Origin: Xiphophorus maculatus
Taxonomy: Eukaryota > Chordata > Actinopteri > Cyprinodontiformes > Poeciliidae
Direction: 5' to 3'
DNA length: 64,000 bases
Assembly (NCBI RefSeq): GCF_002775205.1
Contig: NC_036451.1
Span: 24,547,139-24,611,138 of the forward strand
Shown: in pieces, positions 1 to 43,318 of the stretch
Position numbering within the stretch: position 1 is the first letter of the stretch
Layout of the letters: the number at the start of each line of letters is the position of its first letter
Notes under the pieces: generated by a model
The model's database searches: none
Told to the model about the DNA's origin: nothing
The model's input: the letters and a program-made list of their open reading frames with translations, nothing else
Translations under genes and position numbers: made by a program

Positions 1-563
1 TAATCCCTATCACAACTATCTTCATCCTGTCTTTTCAGTACTTTCTCTCTTTTCCCTCCTACAGCCACAACGACATATGCACAATTGAAACACAAAATGG
101 GCACCATTGCAATACTCTCCAGCTTTGTTCCAGTCATGTGGAGATGATTTAAAAATAACTAAAGAAATAAATACAACCCAGTGACAGGCCATCTGTAAAT
201 GAATCACAGCTTTCAAGGTTGCAGCTTGAGGTCCCATGAACATGAATCAGACTGCATTCCTCACAGCAGCTGTTTTTGATGGTCAGGGATGATGAATGCT
301 ACTATGAAACATGCCTTGCTCATATCGCAGTGACTGACTCAAGTCCAAATTCATACAATCAAGATTTGGGTTTAGAGTCTGCATCTTCTCGACATCACAC
401 GTGGGTAATCCAGAGTGAAGAGCGTGATGCAAGAAACATGAAGATAGAAACATTTGGGATGGATTACCCTGTAACTCTGAATTCCCCGCCCTTTGCACAC
501 GTGCTCTACGAGGGGCCTATTTCTCTTATCGACTCGCTGATTAAATACAAACATATTGAAGTG

Positions 564-935
564 TAAGGTGTTTTGCAAAAGAATTCACACCCTTTTGTCT
601 GTTTCACATTTTCCTTGCAACCACAAACATCAAGGCATCTTAGTTGAGATTTTAAGTGGCAGACCAAAACAACATTAGTGCATAACAGATAAGTGGAAGA
701 CAATTTCACAATATTGCGCAAAAGTCTAATAGTTTTGCAGGTCTAAAGTAGAGAATGAAATTTCTGCCCACTTTTCTTAGCAAGGTATAATATAAGTCAC
801 ACTGGATACGTCTGGACTTTAACTAGGCCCTGCTATCTCATATGTATATGCTTTAGGTTGTTCTCCCACTGGAAGGGGAACCTCTGCCTCATTCTGACGC
901 CTCTTAAAGTTTTTCTTCTGATCTATATTTAGCTA
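564..935 (-). mobile_element. Tc1/mariner-type transposon relic (fragment)
   Basis: The sequence begins with a TIR-like TTTTGCAAAAGAATTCACAC and then follows, with many substitutions, the subterminal and transposase-antisense part of a fish Tc1-like family also seen at 38996-40170, 50670-51210 and 59265-59387. Shared landmarks are the stretch reading 'ctggactttaactaggccc' and the following 'ctggaaggggaacctctgcc'. All frames are broken. Transposase sense is on the minus strand. Confidence 0.6.
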
Positions 936-2766
936 CACACACTTGCAAATTATGCACTACTTTGTGTTGGTTTGTCATATAAAATTCCAATATAAGATCT
1001 TTTGGTTTTAGAAGCATATCTGCTTTAACGGGAATATAAATGAAGGAAACTGACTTGATTTTTTTTTTAATGACCACTAGGGTTCAGTGCAACAACACCA
1101 ACTTGAAGCCTTAACTAGCCCTGAAGCCTCACTCTAGCTCTGACTCAACAGCCACATTTTCCCATATGTTAACACCCCTTCTCTGTTTGAAAAGATCAGC
1201 AACTGCATAAGATCCAAGTGGTGCAACTAAAACGGCGCTTCTGCTGTACATTCACCAGATGCCACTCCAACTTTTCCACCACTAGTGACAAGTTTTTACT
1301 TTCTTTTTGCTAAATGAAGCCCTGTCCTGCTCGTCTATCTCATTTGTAGATTTTTACATGAAGTGGAACAAGTAAGTCAGGTCACACCTGACGTGGGAAT
1401 GTGCCTCCACACGAATCCAAAATGACCACTCGTGAACTGTGTTCAGTTTCCTGCTTCGAGCACTAATAAGCTTGCAGTTTGCTTGATTTCTGTGTGAGTG
1501 ACCAAATATTAAAGAGTGTGAAACATAAAATAATGTAGGTGATGCTTAAACTCTGATCTCTAACCACCTGGATCAACATTGAAGGGATCAAGAACAAGAT
1601 GTGTCCAGTGGAAATTAAAATATATATTTAAAAAATAGCAAACAAAAAAACACCCATCTAAACTGTTTGCTCTGACACCGGGTCTTCACAGTCCGCACAC
1701 TACTGTATATTGTCCAAAAAATAAAAAGATGCTTACAATTACACACATGAGCTTGAACGATATTCCATTCTTAACACAAAAGTTAACATTTTTTTGGGAA
1801 CTCTTTTTTTTTTTCTACAAGTTTTATGAGGCGATTTGGATTTTTTTCCCAGTCAAATATTTGTGAGATCAGGGACTGATGTTGGACGACAGAGCTTGGC
1901 TCTAATTAATCCCAAATGTGCTTTAATACTGTGGTTCTCAACCTTTTATCAGTGATGTTGTGTCTTTAAATTGATTTTTTTTCCCCCCACCCCAGTACCG
2001 CCCAACACACCAAGCACACAGAGCTATGATTCACTTATTCAACTTTCAAACGGATAATTAATAATTATCAACCCAAGCACCAATGCTTGGAATCATAAAC
2101 AAAATCTACAGACTGTAAAATTAAGTTTATGGTCTTATTTTATAGAGCGATTTAAAATATAATGATTTTATGGACATTTTTCAGGTTATTTTTCAACAAA
2201 ATTCAAAATATAGCAATCACCCTATGAAATCATTTAAGTTCCTTCAGTGAGGGTTTAATAAACCTGTTCACTGATAAGAGTCATAAGCACTCCGAAAGGA
2301 AAGCAAATGTAGCCAAAAACTGAGGAAAATAAACTGAAGGAATCAGGTTGAAATTCAAATTCTTCATTTTAAGTCAGCAGTGTATTTTTATTAAATTTTT
2401 TATAGCAACCAGTCGTGTTTTTTTTTTTGTATAGTGGTGCCCTGTGTGATATGGCTCTTCACACAAGACACCACTTTTCAAATAGCTTTTTTCAGTTTTT
2501 AAGGACACTTAAAAGCATTCGAGCAACTGTAGTTCAAAATCTAAAATACCAAGACCAATCAAATCTGAACTGAATTACACTACGATCATAAACTCTGTAA
2601 AAAAAAAAAAGAAGAAAGTCTGCAAAGTTTTTATTCTTTTTATGAATATGCAAAAAGTAACCGTTTTTGGCATTCAGACGAACAGCAATATGGAAACTGG
2701 TCAAACTTGGACTAAAAGACAAAATTAAGAGATTATAGGGGGAAAAACACAGCTTGAATTTGTAAT

Positions 2767-2797
2767 AAAATAAAATAAAATAAATAAATAAATAAAC
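2767..2797. repeat. (AAAT)n simple repeat
   Basis: A run of AAAAT/AAAT units just downstream (in minus-strand sense) of the small ORF at 2824-2973. Confidence 0.8.
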
Positions 2798-2823
2798 CTT
2801 ATATTCTTAACACTGAAATATTC

Positions 2824-2973
2824 TCAGCAGGGGCCGGTGTCTCTCGATACTCCACATGCACCATCAGGTGCAGAAGGAGGAGCTTTGCCCGGGGCAGCAT
2901 TCATGCAAGAACCGCCACTGTTGGTTTTCAAGTCCATTTCTCCTCCCAATGCGTTTCGATCTGCTGCCATCAT
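2824..2973 (-). CDS. candidate small ORF, 49 codons, product unrecognised
   Basis: On the minus strand, tandem start codons (ATGATGG, with A at -3 and G at +4 of the second ATG) open a 49-codon frame ending in TGA. The product is rich in Ala, Gly, Pro and Ser, contains four Cys residues, and ends ...RDTGPC. I do not recognise a family. Its base composition is clearly more GC-rich than the AT-rich DNA on its downstream side. It lies head-to-head with slc9a7, about 450 bases away, so a bidirectional promoter would be possible. It could be a real microprotein, the first exon of a divergent gene, or simply part of the slc9a7 CpG-rich promoter that happens to be open. AATAAA-like signals for the minus strand exist near 2630 and 2390. 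Confidence 0.2.
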   Translation of the reverse strand: MMAADRNALGGEMDLKTNSGGSCMNAAPGKAPPSAPDGACGVSRDTGPC

Positions 2974-3419
2974 AACTACTACAGACTAATGCAGCGCATT
3001 TGAAAGCCACTCCCCCTTTTTCTCCCAACATCTCCCTCTCCAGACCAGATCATCCCAAACGGGATATCGGATTCCTACTTCTCGTTTTTGTCCAGCGGCG
3101 GCTCAGATTTCCTGTTTTCGAGAGGAGTGACCTCCGAATTGCACAATCGTCAAAATCTCGGAGCAGTGACTCAGTAGCTTGCAGTTCGGTTCGGGTGTGC
3201 AGGTGGGCTCCTCCTCCACAGTGAGAGCGGAGCTTTTCGTTGCATTGCGCGGTGTGCCTTTAAAAGGTTGCATTTTTCGGTCTGTGTCTCCACTCGGCTT
3301 GTCAAACCCACTCGGCTCAGCTGTGTGTGTGTGTGCGCGCGCGCGCGCGCTGTTCTTCCTGCTGTGACATGGCACAGAGGCTGCGTGTACCGTCAGCAGC
3401 AGCAACAGCATCCTAAACC
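2860..3419 (+). promoter_or_regulatory. slc9a7: slc9a7 promoter / 5' UTR region
   Basis: CpG dinucleotides and GC content rise sharply relative to flanking DNA immediately upstream of the slc9a7 start. A CTTTAAAAGG element near 3258 could be a weak TATA-like box. A (GT)n/(GC)n run lies at about 3323-3350. The transcription start cannot be fixed from sequence. The proximal 5' UTR holds a short upstream ORF (3369-3416). Confidence 0.5.
3369..3416 (+). other. upstream ORF (15 codons) before the slc9a7 start
   Basis: ATG GCA CAG ... TCC TAA, in the frame of the main ORF, stops three bases before the slc9a7 ATG at 3420. If transcribed, termination so close to the main start would reduce initiation there or make it depend on reinitiation or leaky scanning. 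The start context (GACATGG) is moderate, whereas the main ATG (AACCATGG) is weaker at -3 but has G at +4. Confidence 0.45.
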
Positions 3420-34943
<31,524 letters not shown>

Positions 34944-35760
34944 CCTCCCCGCCTCGTCCGTACCAGCCGCTCTCCCCGGCCTGACCCTCACCCGCACCAT
35001 TTTGCCATCAGTTCTCTCCACTTTCACATGGGCAGAGTGCCCGGCGCTTCAGAGATGAGACGGCTCTGAGATATGGGATCTGACAGGAGGGGAAGGGTTC
35101 ATCGTGACCTGTGGCTCCTTCAAAGCCAGGGGAGCAGAGCTCCGGGAGCATTTCATCCTCATTAGATAAGAAGTTTATTCCAAAGAAGACACAGTGCCCC
35201 TGTGGTGTTGTGGGAAAAGAAGAAGAAAAAAAAAAATCTTGCTGCTGCTTCACAGACTGTGTTCTCTGCAGAAGAGGGTTAAAAACTTTTTTTTTGACAG
35301 GAAATGGAAGTGACGTATGCCCATGCAAGACTATCTGCATGTTCAACACTTTGTGGTTGTGCTGGAGGAGAAAATGGGTCTCATGGTGGGACGTGACCAG
35401 TGTGTCTTGACATAAAAAGACTTTGACTAAAGAGTTCTTTGGTAAAAGTCTACCTGAAGACATTTACTGCTAAAACCACAGTTTCTGGTTATCTACTGCT
35501 GAGAACGTAAAGGGACGTTGAAGGTGTTTCCTTCTCAGTCGTGATTTAACACAAGCATCTAAATGCCTATAGAGCCGGGCTTTTGTTTCTCATTGGCTGA
35601 ACTGTTCATTGAAGGCCTGTCACATTTACAGATGGTATGTAAGCATCGTGTCATTCAGTTGACCTGGATCATCTTCTGTGTTAAATTGTATCTCATGACA
35701 CAACTTAGGAACCCTGACATGTTTAAATTCCATTAAGGAATAAAAAAAAAAAAGGGCATG
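34944..35760 (+). other. slc9a7: slc9a7 3' UTR (probable)
   Basis: Follows the stop codon. An AATAAA at 35739-35744, embedded in an A-rich run, is the first good polyadenylation signal. The actual cleavage site is not determinable from sequence. Confidence 0.5.
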
Positions 35761-38380
35761 AGGATCTGCGCTCTAACATGATTAAAGACCAGCTTACACA
35801 GTGAAGTAAAGAGCTGGTCGCTGTAGCGTTCCATCTCAGCATCGTCTTTTGAATGTCTCAAGCACTTGTTACAGCTGCAAAACGTTTGACAAAGTGCACA
35901 AATCTTTACAAGGCGGATATTAGAATTTTATTAGAAAGTGTTGGAAATTTTATATTTTATAACAAGTGAAATTAATTATTTCAGTTTGCTAACTTCACAG
36001 CTTTTTAGTTGGATATAATTTCCGCTGCTGCAGTACTAATATTACTATAAATACTTTTTTGTTTAATTAAACAACAAAAAAAAGAAGACGTTTTTAAGTT
36101 TAACGGCTCACTACAAGGCCAAACATTAGCTGTGAAAAATACCCTCAAAATTAAGTAGTGCCCAACAGAGGTTTGGCTCAGATTGTCCTTAAAACATTGA
36201 CACTTCAGATTAATCGGAATTATACTTTTTTTACTTCTTTTTTATTGATGTGGCTTATTTTAGCTTAAAAATCCAAGGAAGAGCTAGCTCAGTTAGCCTA
36301 GATAGCATCTTTAAGGCTTCATAATTAGCATGTAGGTAGTTTGTTACAGCCGGAAAAAAATAAAGTATGAAGCAGGGATGGCTTCTAGAGACGTACCTGT
36401 ACAGATTTCACACAGAGTAAAAATGTATTTTGAAGAGGAAGGAAATTTTACTGCACGTTTACCCTCGCATGCCAGCTTATTTAACATGAAGATCCATGAT
36501 AAAAAAAACAGAACACATTTCTATCTATATAAACACAAATATTTTTAAGTAAAAAAAACAACATTTAGAAATCATAGTTTTAACTTTTTATTATTATTAT
36601 TATTAGCTTTAGAGATGGGCTGTAGGTTTCATCTTGAGAATTTTTGAACTCTTATTTTAACCTCTGGAGGATTATGCATCAGCCAAAATGATTGTTCAAA
36701 GTAAACATTAGTAACATTCCCTCTCTAGTAAATAATTCCCAATCACTTCACACTTAGATTGGATTATTGCTAGGACAGGACAAAACACAGTTGGCGGTCT
36801 CCCTTCCCCCCCTTTAGACTAAGCTAACCATGCTAGCTTGAGAAGCTGTACACACACTTGGAAAAGGAAAGGAAAGGGGTCTGCGGTGTTGAAGTGTAAA
36901 ATAAATCTTGTGTATCAATTGCAAATTGACGACAGTACATAGCCAGTCAATTTCTAATTTCATAATTGATTTTATAATCTATACTAACCAATCGAGTTCT
37001 CCAAGAATATTAATTTATTTTATTATTATTTTTTTAGGCTGACTTATTAAAGATGTCCATTGAAATTAAATGTTTTCGATGGTCATCACAATGAGCTCAG
37101 CTCAATGCAATCGAATTTTGATGCATTGAAATTTGGCACAACAGTGGCCGACCCGTTCCGCCGCTCTTACATCATTGGTCTAATTTCAGTGAGATAAAGG
37201 ACGCAAACACGCCAACAGCATATAAATACTCATTTTGGAACTCAGAAATGTCATCTCAAAGCTCCTTAGCATATTAGTGTAGCATTAGTTGAGGTTTCTG
37301 CTGGTTTACAAAAAAAAACAAAAACACGAGCAGTGATTTGTGTTAAAGCAACTCTTGGCACTTTATAGCCCATGGAGGAGCCAGAGGACTGACGTTTGTT
37401 TTCACTTTTACACATATGACAACTGAACTGCTTCCCTTTTTTTTTGTTGTTGTATTCACCACACAGCCCCGTTTAGCCCTTTAAATCCACCTTCCCACCA
37501 ACGCCGAGTAGCTGCTGCATTTATGCATGAATAGACGGGGGGCAGGTGTGAAAGGCATGAGTTGAATACGAGGCCTTTGACGCCGGGGGACGGTCTTGAA
37601 GCCAGTTTTACGGCTCGCAAGAGACGTCCGGGAGGAAATGAATCCGGTAGAGTAAGCTGTTGCCAGGCTGTGCACAGAGCAGGACATTTAAACCGAGCTG
37701 CTGCAAGGAGAAGTGCTGTGAAGCAGAGTAATCTCAGCCCTTCACAGTCTGGTGATTATGTGCGACCGTGAAAACCCGCATGTACAATTTTAAACAATCA
37801 CCTGCTCGCCCTTACTAAACACCGCTAGCGCTCACGCCGTCTCTGGAGAAAGGTGGGATGAGAACCTCGCAAATGAACCTTTGTGCAGAAAATGAAACCA
37901 GACAACGGAGATGCTTTCGCTTTGTGTTGAAAATGTCCCTTTCGGTCTCTCCTTTATTCGAAAGACAATTCACAGAACAGGAACTTGCATGGATTGAGAC
38001 ATGATGTAGTGTTGTCACCCCCCCACCCCCAAAAGACAAGAGGGAGTACTTCACAGACCAGCAAACCCCAGAGAGTCACGCACCACGGCAAGCGGAGGAC
38101 GCTTGTTGGACTCTTCGCTAATCTTTCATGTGCACTTCCCGCCCTCCACACTGCTGTGCTGTCAGTTGTCCTGTCGGCTATATTTAAACCCTCTCTGCAC
38201 CTGAGAAATACGAGATGTAGCCAAAGTGTCAATATGTGCACCTGTCGTTTCCAGCGGCGGCTGGCTGACGGGTTCTGTGTGCCATGGTCTGCATGTCAAC
38301 ATGTTAATAAAAATCTTGAAGCTCTGGGTTCCCCAGTGGTGTGCTCCACTTACCTCAGAAAGCCTTTTAAATTAAGGATC

Positions 38381-38744
38381 TAAAGCTGCAGCATGTAACC
38401 TTGGTGCTACATATTTGTTTGCGAGAATGACACGAGACAGAAAACCTGTGAAAAGATCAATCTGCTCCGCCTCACAGCAGAGCTACAATTGCTAGCGGAA
38501 GAAACGCACCCGCTCCCGACCAAAAACAACCAATCAGAGCCAGGAGGAGGGTCTTAGCGCTGTCGATCAATGCTGTTAAATGTGCTAACGGCGACTTACT
38601 GTTACAGGAGAAGTTAGCACTGGGAGGTGCTCAATCTTTTCACAGATTATCTGTCTCATACCATACTGTCACGACATGGTGACGGTTTCAATAAATATGT
38701 AAAAAAAAAAAAAGTTTAATAAAAATTACACACTGCAGCTTTAA
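38381..38744. mobile_element. MITE with TAAAGCTGCAG termini, copy 1
   Basis: Bounded by CTAAAGCTGCAGCATGTAAC and an inverted TTACACACTGCAGCTTTAA, about 365 bp. A shorter relative is at 62133-62372, sharing 'ctgtgaaaagatcaa(t/g)ct'. Confidence 0.7.
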
Positions 38745-38995
38745 TAAAATGCACCAGAGTGGAGCTGAAATGTGATCTTCCTCACTAACTCACCTTGAGT
38801 TTAGACATTATAATTCCAAAAAAAAAAATAAATAAATACATCAGTCACATAGTAGAATGTTAAGTTATAGTGATATTATAATAATAACAAATGATAACCA
38901 AATCTGTTGTAAATGTTCTTAGTGATGACTGTAATGGCCTTAAACCGGCACCTAATGCTTACTTTATGAACTAGTACGTCAATATATACATACAT

Positions 38996-40170
38996 ATAAA
39001 ATGCTTTGCAAAAGTATTCATGCGAAACATGATTCAAGCCTGCGAAGAAAAAAGGAAAAAAGATTGCTGTGATCATATGGGAGCAACATTACAGAGTTAG
39101 AATCATTTCTTGAGTGGGGACAGACAGGGAAGCTGGTCACTGATGTGGATGTGAATAGAGCTAAAACAAGGTAATACTGGAAGAAAAGCTGTTTTTCTTG
39201 CACGAAAATGACCTTAAAAACAAGGCTAAAGCTGCAGCCGATTGGGTTTTAAATCGTATCGTCTAAATCGAGGATCCGTGGCAAGACTTGAAAATCTGCA
39301 TTGGCAGATATTCTTTGTCTAATCTGACTGAGAATGTCAGCTTTATCGCAGAGGATAGAAAAATTTCAGTCAATCAGACGTGCGAAGTTGGGAGAGATGT
39401 ACTCCAAAAAAAGGTGAAAGGTGCATCTATAAAGTATCGACTCAGAGTGGCTGATTACATCTGGATGGCAGAGGATTAAGAGAACAGTAGTGAACAAACA
39501 TCAAGGTACATTGGGAAGACGCTGGCGACGGCTGGGTATGCGCCACATAGGGATGCTGCGCTAGAGGGGGTTCCAAAATTACACCGTAAAAAAAAATAAA
39601 AAATTAACCAGCATTTTCTGTATCATCATTTCAGGTTCGAGTCTGGCTCCGCCCATCATCTTGGTTGTTGTGTCTTTGGGCGAGACACTTCACCCGCCTT
39701 GCCTTGCCTGCCAGTGGCGGTCAGAGGGCCCGGTTGGGGCCAGCACATTGCAGCCTCGCCTCTATCAGCCAGTAGGTTGCCACCATCAGCATGCGAATGA
39801 ATAGATGAATTCATTTCACACTACTGAATGTACAAGTGCTATAAAGTGCTATGCAAGTACAATCCGTTTACCATTTGCTGCTCGGACACCAACATGTCTT
39901 TTTTTTGGGCCTACATTCAGAAAGCTAACCCAACCCGTTACCCTGAACTCAGGGTAATGAAACATGGAGTGAAACATGGTGGTGGCTGCATCATGTGATG
40001 GAGATGATTGGACAGGAAGACTGGCCAAAGTTGATTTGAATGTAGATTTCTTTGTTTAAAAAAAAAAAGAACATAATTCTTCACAATTATGCACCACTTT
40101 GCATTGGGTCTGCTGGAAGAAAAAAAAAATCCCTACAAAGAACGTTTGACTACTTTTGCAAAGCATTATA
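38996..40170 (+). mobile_element. near full-length Tc1-family relic
   Basis: Terminal inverted repeats ATGCTTTGCAAAAGTATTCA (from about 39001) and TGACTACTTTTGCAAAGCAT (to about 40166) lie in TA-rich flanks. The transposase-sense strand is plus: a frame containing GVKHGGGCIM, then a stop, occurs near 39970-39998. The 39280-39480 part follows the N-terminal region of the same family. It is interrupted at about 39600-39890 by another dispersed repeat ('gggcgagacacttcacccgcc'). No intact frame remains. Confidence 0.7.
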
Positions 40171-41962
40171 CATGATGATCAGCTGTTAGTGAAGAATGTC
40201 CCATTTACGAGTCACATGTTTTGTTGCTGAAGCCACGCTCCAATTGTACTTTTCAGTACAAGTGTTCTGGACAAACCCAGCTGATGTAACAAAGAGGGTT
40301 CTTACTGGTCGATAATCAACCGTATGAATCTGGAAACCATGACTACAGAATTAATACAAGCAGTAGCAAACTTTCACTGAATTTAAATAGCTCGAAGGTC
40401 CTTCTTTTGTTCACATTTCCACAAGTATTCAAGTAAGAGTAATTCTAACAGAACCGGCTTCTGAAATCGAACGTGTCGACGGTGTTGAACCCCCAGAAAA
40501 GCCTCCTTGACCACGGGGACGTCACCGGATCGGAGGACGCTGTGGACTGTTGCGGATTAAAGGAAACAAAGAGGTCCACCGGTCGGAGGACAGAAGCAGG
40601 TCTTCAGGAATTCTGCGGTTGATCAGAAAATTTCACACCCACATGAGAGATTTGTCAAAGAGGCTGTTGCAGCTGTCCGGATTCCTGAGAGGGGTCAGGG
40701 GCGGAACAATAGCTTCTCAGTCAGAGGGGGTTTTGGGTTTTTTTCCCCCACCCCAGAAAAATACTGTAGTTTCTTCTTTCAGCACTTTTAGTGAGCAGGT
40801 CTCTGTTTAATATCGGTAAGTCAGTAATGCTGGGGTTTGCTGTTGTGCTTAGTCACAGGCCGGACGGAGAAGTCACTGCAGTAAGGCCGAACTTAACGCT
40901 GCCACCCTGGATCCATGTCCCGAGGAAGGCCCCCCCATCTCAGGGGTTTTTTATGGCCCCGGTTTGAACAGGATTTGAGGAGGGATTAGTGCTTCTAAAA
41001 AGGACAGAGGTCGGCCAGAGTAATGGCAGCACAAACCAGCCCCCGTCTCTTGTTTTACCCCCCCCCACCCACCCCAACTCCTCCGCGTCTCCACGGGACC
41101 CTCCTGGTGTCGAACAGGCAGCACGGTGAGAAAATAAGCTTCCTTCTCCTCGTTTCAAATCCAACTGAGTCCGATTGGCTGCTCTTTCTCTCTCCCCCCC
41201 AACCACCCAATCTCACACACACACATACACACACAACCTCCTCCTCCTCGTCTTTTCGGTATCACCATTTCTCCAGTTCATCGACCCAGCTCGGGTGAGG
41301 ATAAAAACAACCCAAGAGGCACGCTTGAGAGCTCCTAGTGGACTGCATTCCTGCAGCCTGTTTTGTTATTCCACCTTCTGCCCCTCAGCCTTGATTAGGA
41401 GGACCCTGCAGGAGGGGAGAAACAGAGAAGTTAAACATTTAAGTCATGCTACTGCTGCACAGTGGATCAGAGGCATTCGAGTGGCACAAAAAAAAGTGTG
41501 TATGTGCGAACGCGACGCATAGGGGCGCCATGCCAAAAGGGGCGCCATACGTCGGGATAGCTTATTTCTGGGTTTCTGTTGAAAACCTGCTTGGAAGTGG
41601 GTATGCGTAGACCTCAGTACGGACACCGGGACACTGCGGGGAGGCGATGTGCTGACGGCTTGCAGGCCTCGCGGCGGTGAAGGACCTTGCTTTGTACCAG
41701 CTGCTGGTGACAGCGCGGTTGTAACCTCGCTAGGAACCCTACCCTGTCGCAGACCGCCACGAAACGAACAATGGCTCTCTTCTTGACAGCACAGTGACTC
41801 ACTGCCAGCCCCCCTCCAGCTACCCATGAGGGGACCGGGCTGTGCCAGGGACACAACAACGAGCCCTCTGTGGAGCAGCAGAGCTGTTGGTCGTTAAAGG
41901 GAGTCGAGATATTTCTGATGGTCTCACTTTGAAGGCTCCTGTATTTAGCATTTAGACAGCAA

Positions 41963-41968
<6 letters not shown>

Positions 41969-42023
<55 letters not shown>
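41969..42023. repeat. (AT)n microsatellite
   Basis: About 55 bases of nearly pure AT dinucleotides followed by a poly-T tract. Confidence 0.95.
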
Positions 42024-42032
<9 letters not shown>

Positions 42033-42189
42033 TTTTACAAACGCAATAAATCACATGCAGTGCATTGGTAATGTATTCAATATTTTTCCCCCCACTACAA
42101 GCACAAACCTGAACTGGGTTTTCTTAGATTTTATAAGATACACAAATAGTTGTATATGAGGAAAAGGGATTTTTTGGACAAAAAAAGAA

Positions 42190-42420
42190 AAAAAAAAAAA
42201 AGCATCCACATGGCCATGTTTCACCATAGGAGTGATGTGTTCAGGGTCTTAATCAGGATTACTTTTCCATCACAGAAAGCGTGAAAACAAAAGTTTCTGT
42301 CCCATCTGATCAGAACACCATCTGGCTTTCCTCTCAACACTTTCCCATAAAGGCCAGATCTCTGCCTTCCATTACTAGCGGTCATCCGGCTAACGGATTC
42401 TTTCACCTGATTTCAGCCTC
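42190..42420 (-). mobile_element. DNA-transposon fragment (Tc1-like)
   Basis: Phrases such as 'ccatgtttcaccataggagtg' and 'cccatctgatcagaacaccatc' match the antisense of fish Tc1-type transposase regions. Frames are broken. Confidence 0.4.
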
Positions 42421-43318
42421 TTCATCACTTCCTGTCCTGTCTGATTTAAACTGAGACTAAATTACACATAAATAGACTCTTATTTAGTCATTTTGGGTAA
42501 CTATCCACCTTTGGGCATCAAACACAAGGCGCTTTGTGTGCAAAATTTGTATTACTAAAAAAAATAATAATAATAATAATGATTCTAAAAAAAGTCTATC
42601 ATTTTCCAGTCACATAATAACTATCCACTACTTTGGGTCAGAAAATCCCCAAGAAAATATTTGTGGTGGCAACAGGTCAAAAAGTGGAAAGGTTCAACAC
42701 TATGTAACAAGGCATCGTCATTCATTAGCCAGGGCCGGTTAGCAACTGAAAGGGAAAGGCTGATCTGATCAGTAAAACTGTAACACAGCAGCAAGATATT
42801 ATTGTTATCTATAACATTAAAACAACAGGGAGCAAAGTGCAAATTGCCAAACGGATATCGCGGTTCTATGACTTGAGATTGATAAAAAAAAAACAAAAAA
42901 AAAAACGAGATCAACAAGTGGCCCTCGGCCTCTCTCTACATTTTGGGAGGTTCAGACTCCCAAATGTCCCTGCGTGTGGATGTAAGAGGACGCGTTTAAA
43001 TGTTCACACAGCGACTGCGTGAAGTGGCGTTTGACCCCCTTTTCTGTGATCAAAACGAGCGAACGTGTGTTTTTCTGGGGCTCTGGTTTCAGTCAAGTGA
43101 AGGTCACGGGTTATAACCCAGCAGCAAAGCACTCACCCACTTCCTGTGCTGATGGAAACGTAAGTATAACGCGAGGTAGAGAGAGACTGCACTACTGTAG
43201 TCACTGCTTTCTCTCTCTGAGATAAAATCTCAATCGTTGCATTGGTTTTTTTTGTGCTTTTTGCACGGTCTTACCCCCCCTCCACACACACATACACTCA
43301 CACGCTGCTTTCCGATCC

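Larger units (their letters stand above)
1..2823. other. AT-rich intergenic region, no supported gene
   Basis: Apart from the Tc1-like relic at about 564-935 and an AAAT-type simple repeat near 2765-2797, I see no exon with splice signals or a recognisable product. Open frames here are short and match no family I know. The stretch could contain the 3' untranslated region of a neighbouring gene, but nothing in the sequence proves it. Confidence 0.5.
35761..43318. other. intergenic region between slc9a7 and chst7
   Basis: Convergent intergenic DNA, which will include the chst7 3' UTR at its right end. It holds MITE and Tc1 remains (38381-38744, 38996-40170, 42190-42420), an (AT)n array, and a small CA run at 41214-41236. 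GC-richer repeat-poor blocks lie at 37480-37780, 38040-38330 and 40460-41900. No ORF in these has a recognisable product. Confidence 0.6.

Noticed and set aside
276..566. 95-codon plus-strand frame (ATG at 279)
   Set aside because: No recognisable motif, no splice or promoter context, and its end runs into the Tc1 relic.
35008..35463. 151-codon minus-strand frame
   Set aside because: Lies antisense in the slc9a7 3' UTR with Lys/Phe-rich low-complexity portions; no promoter or homology.
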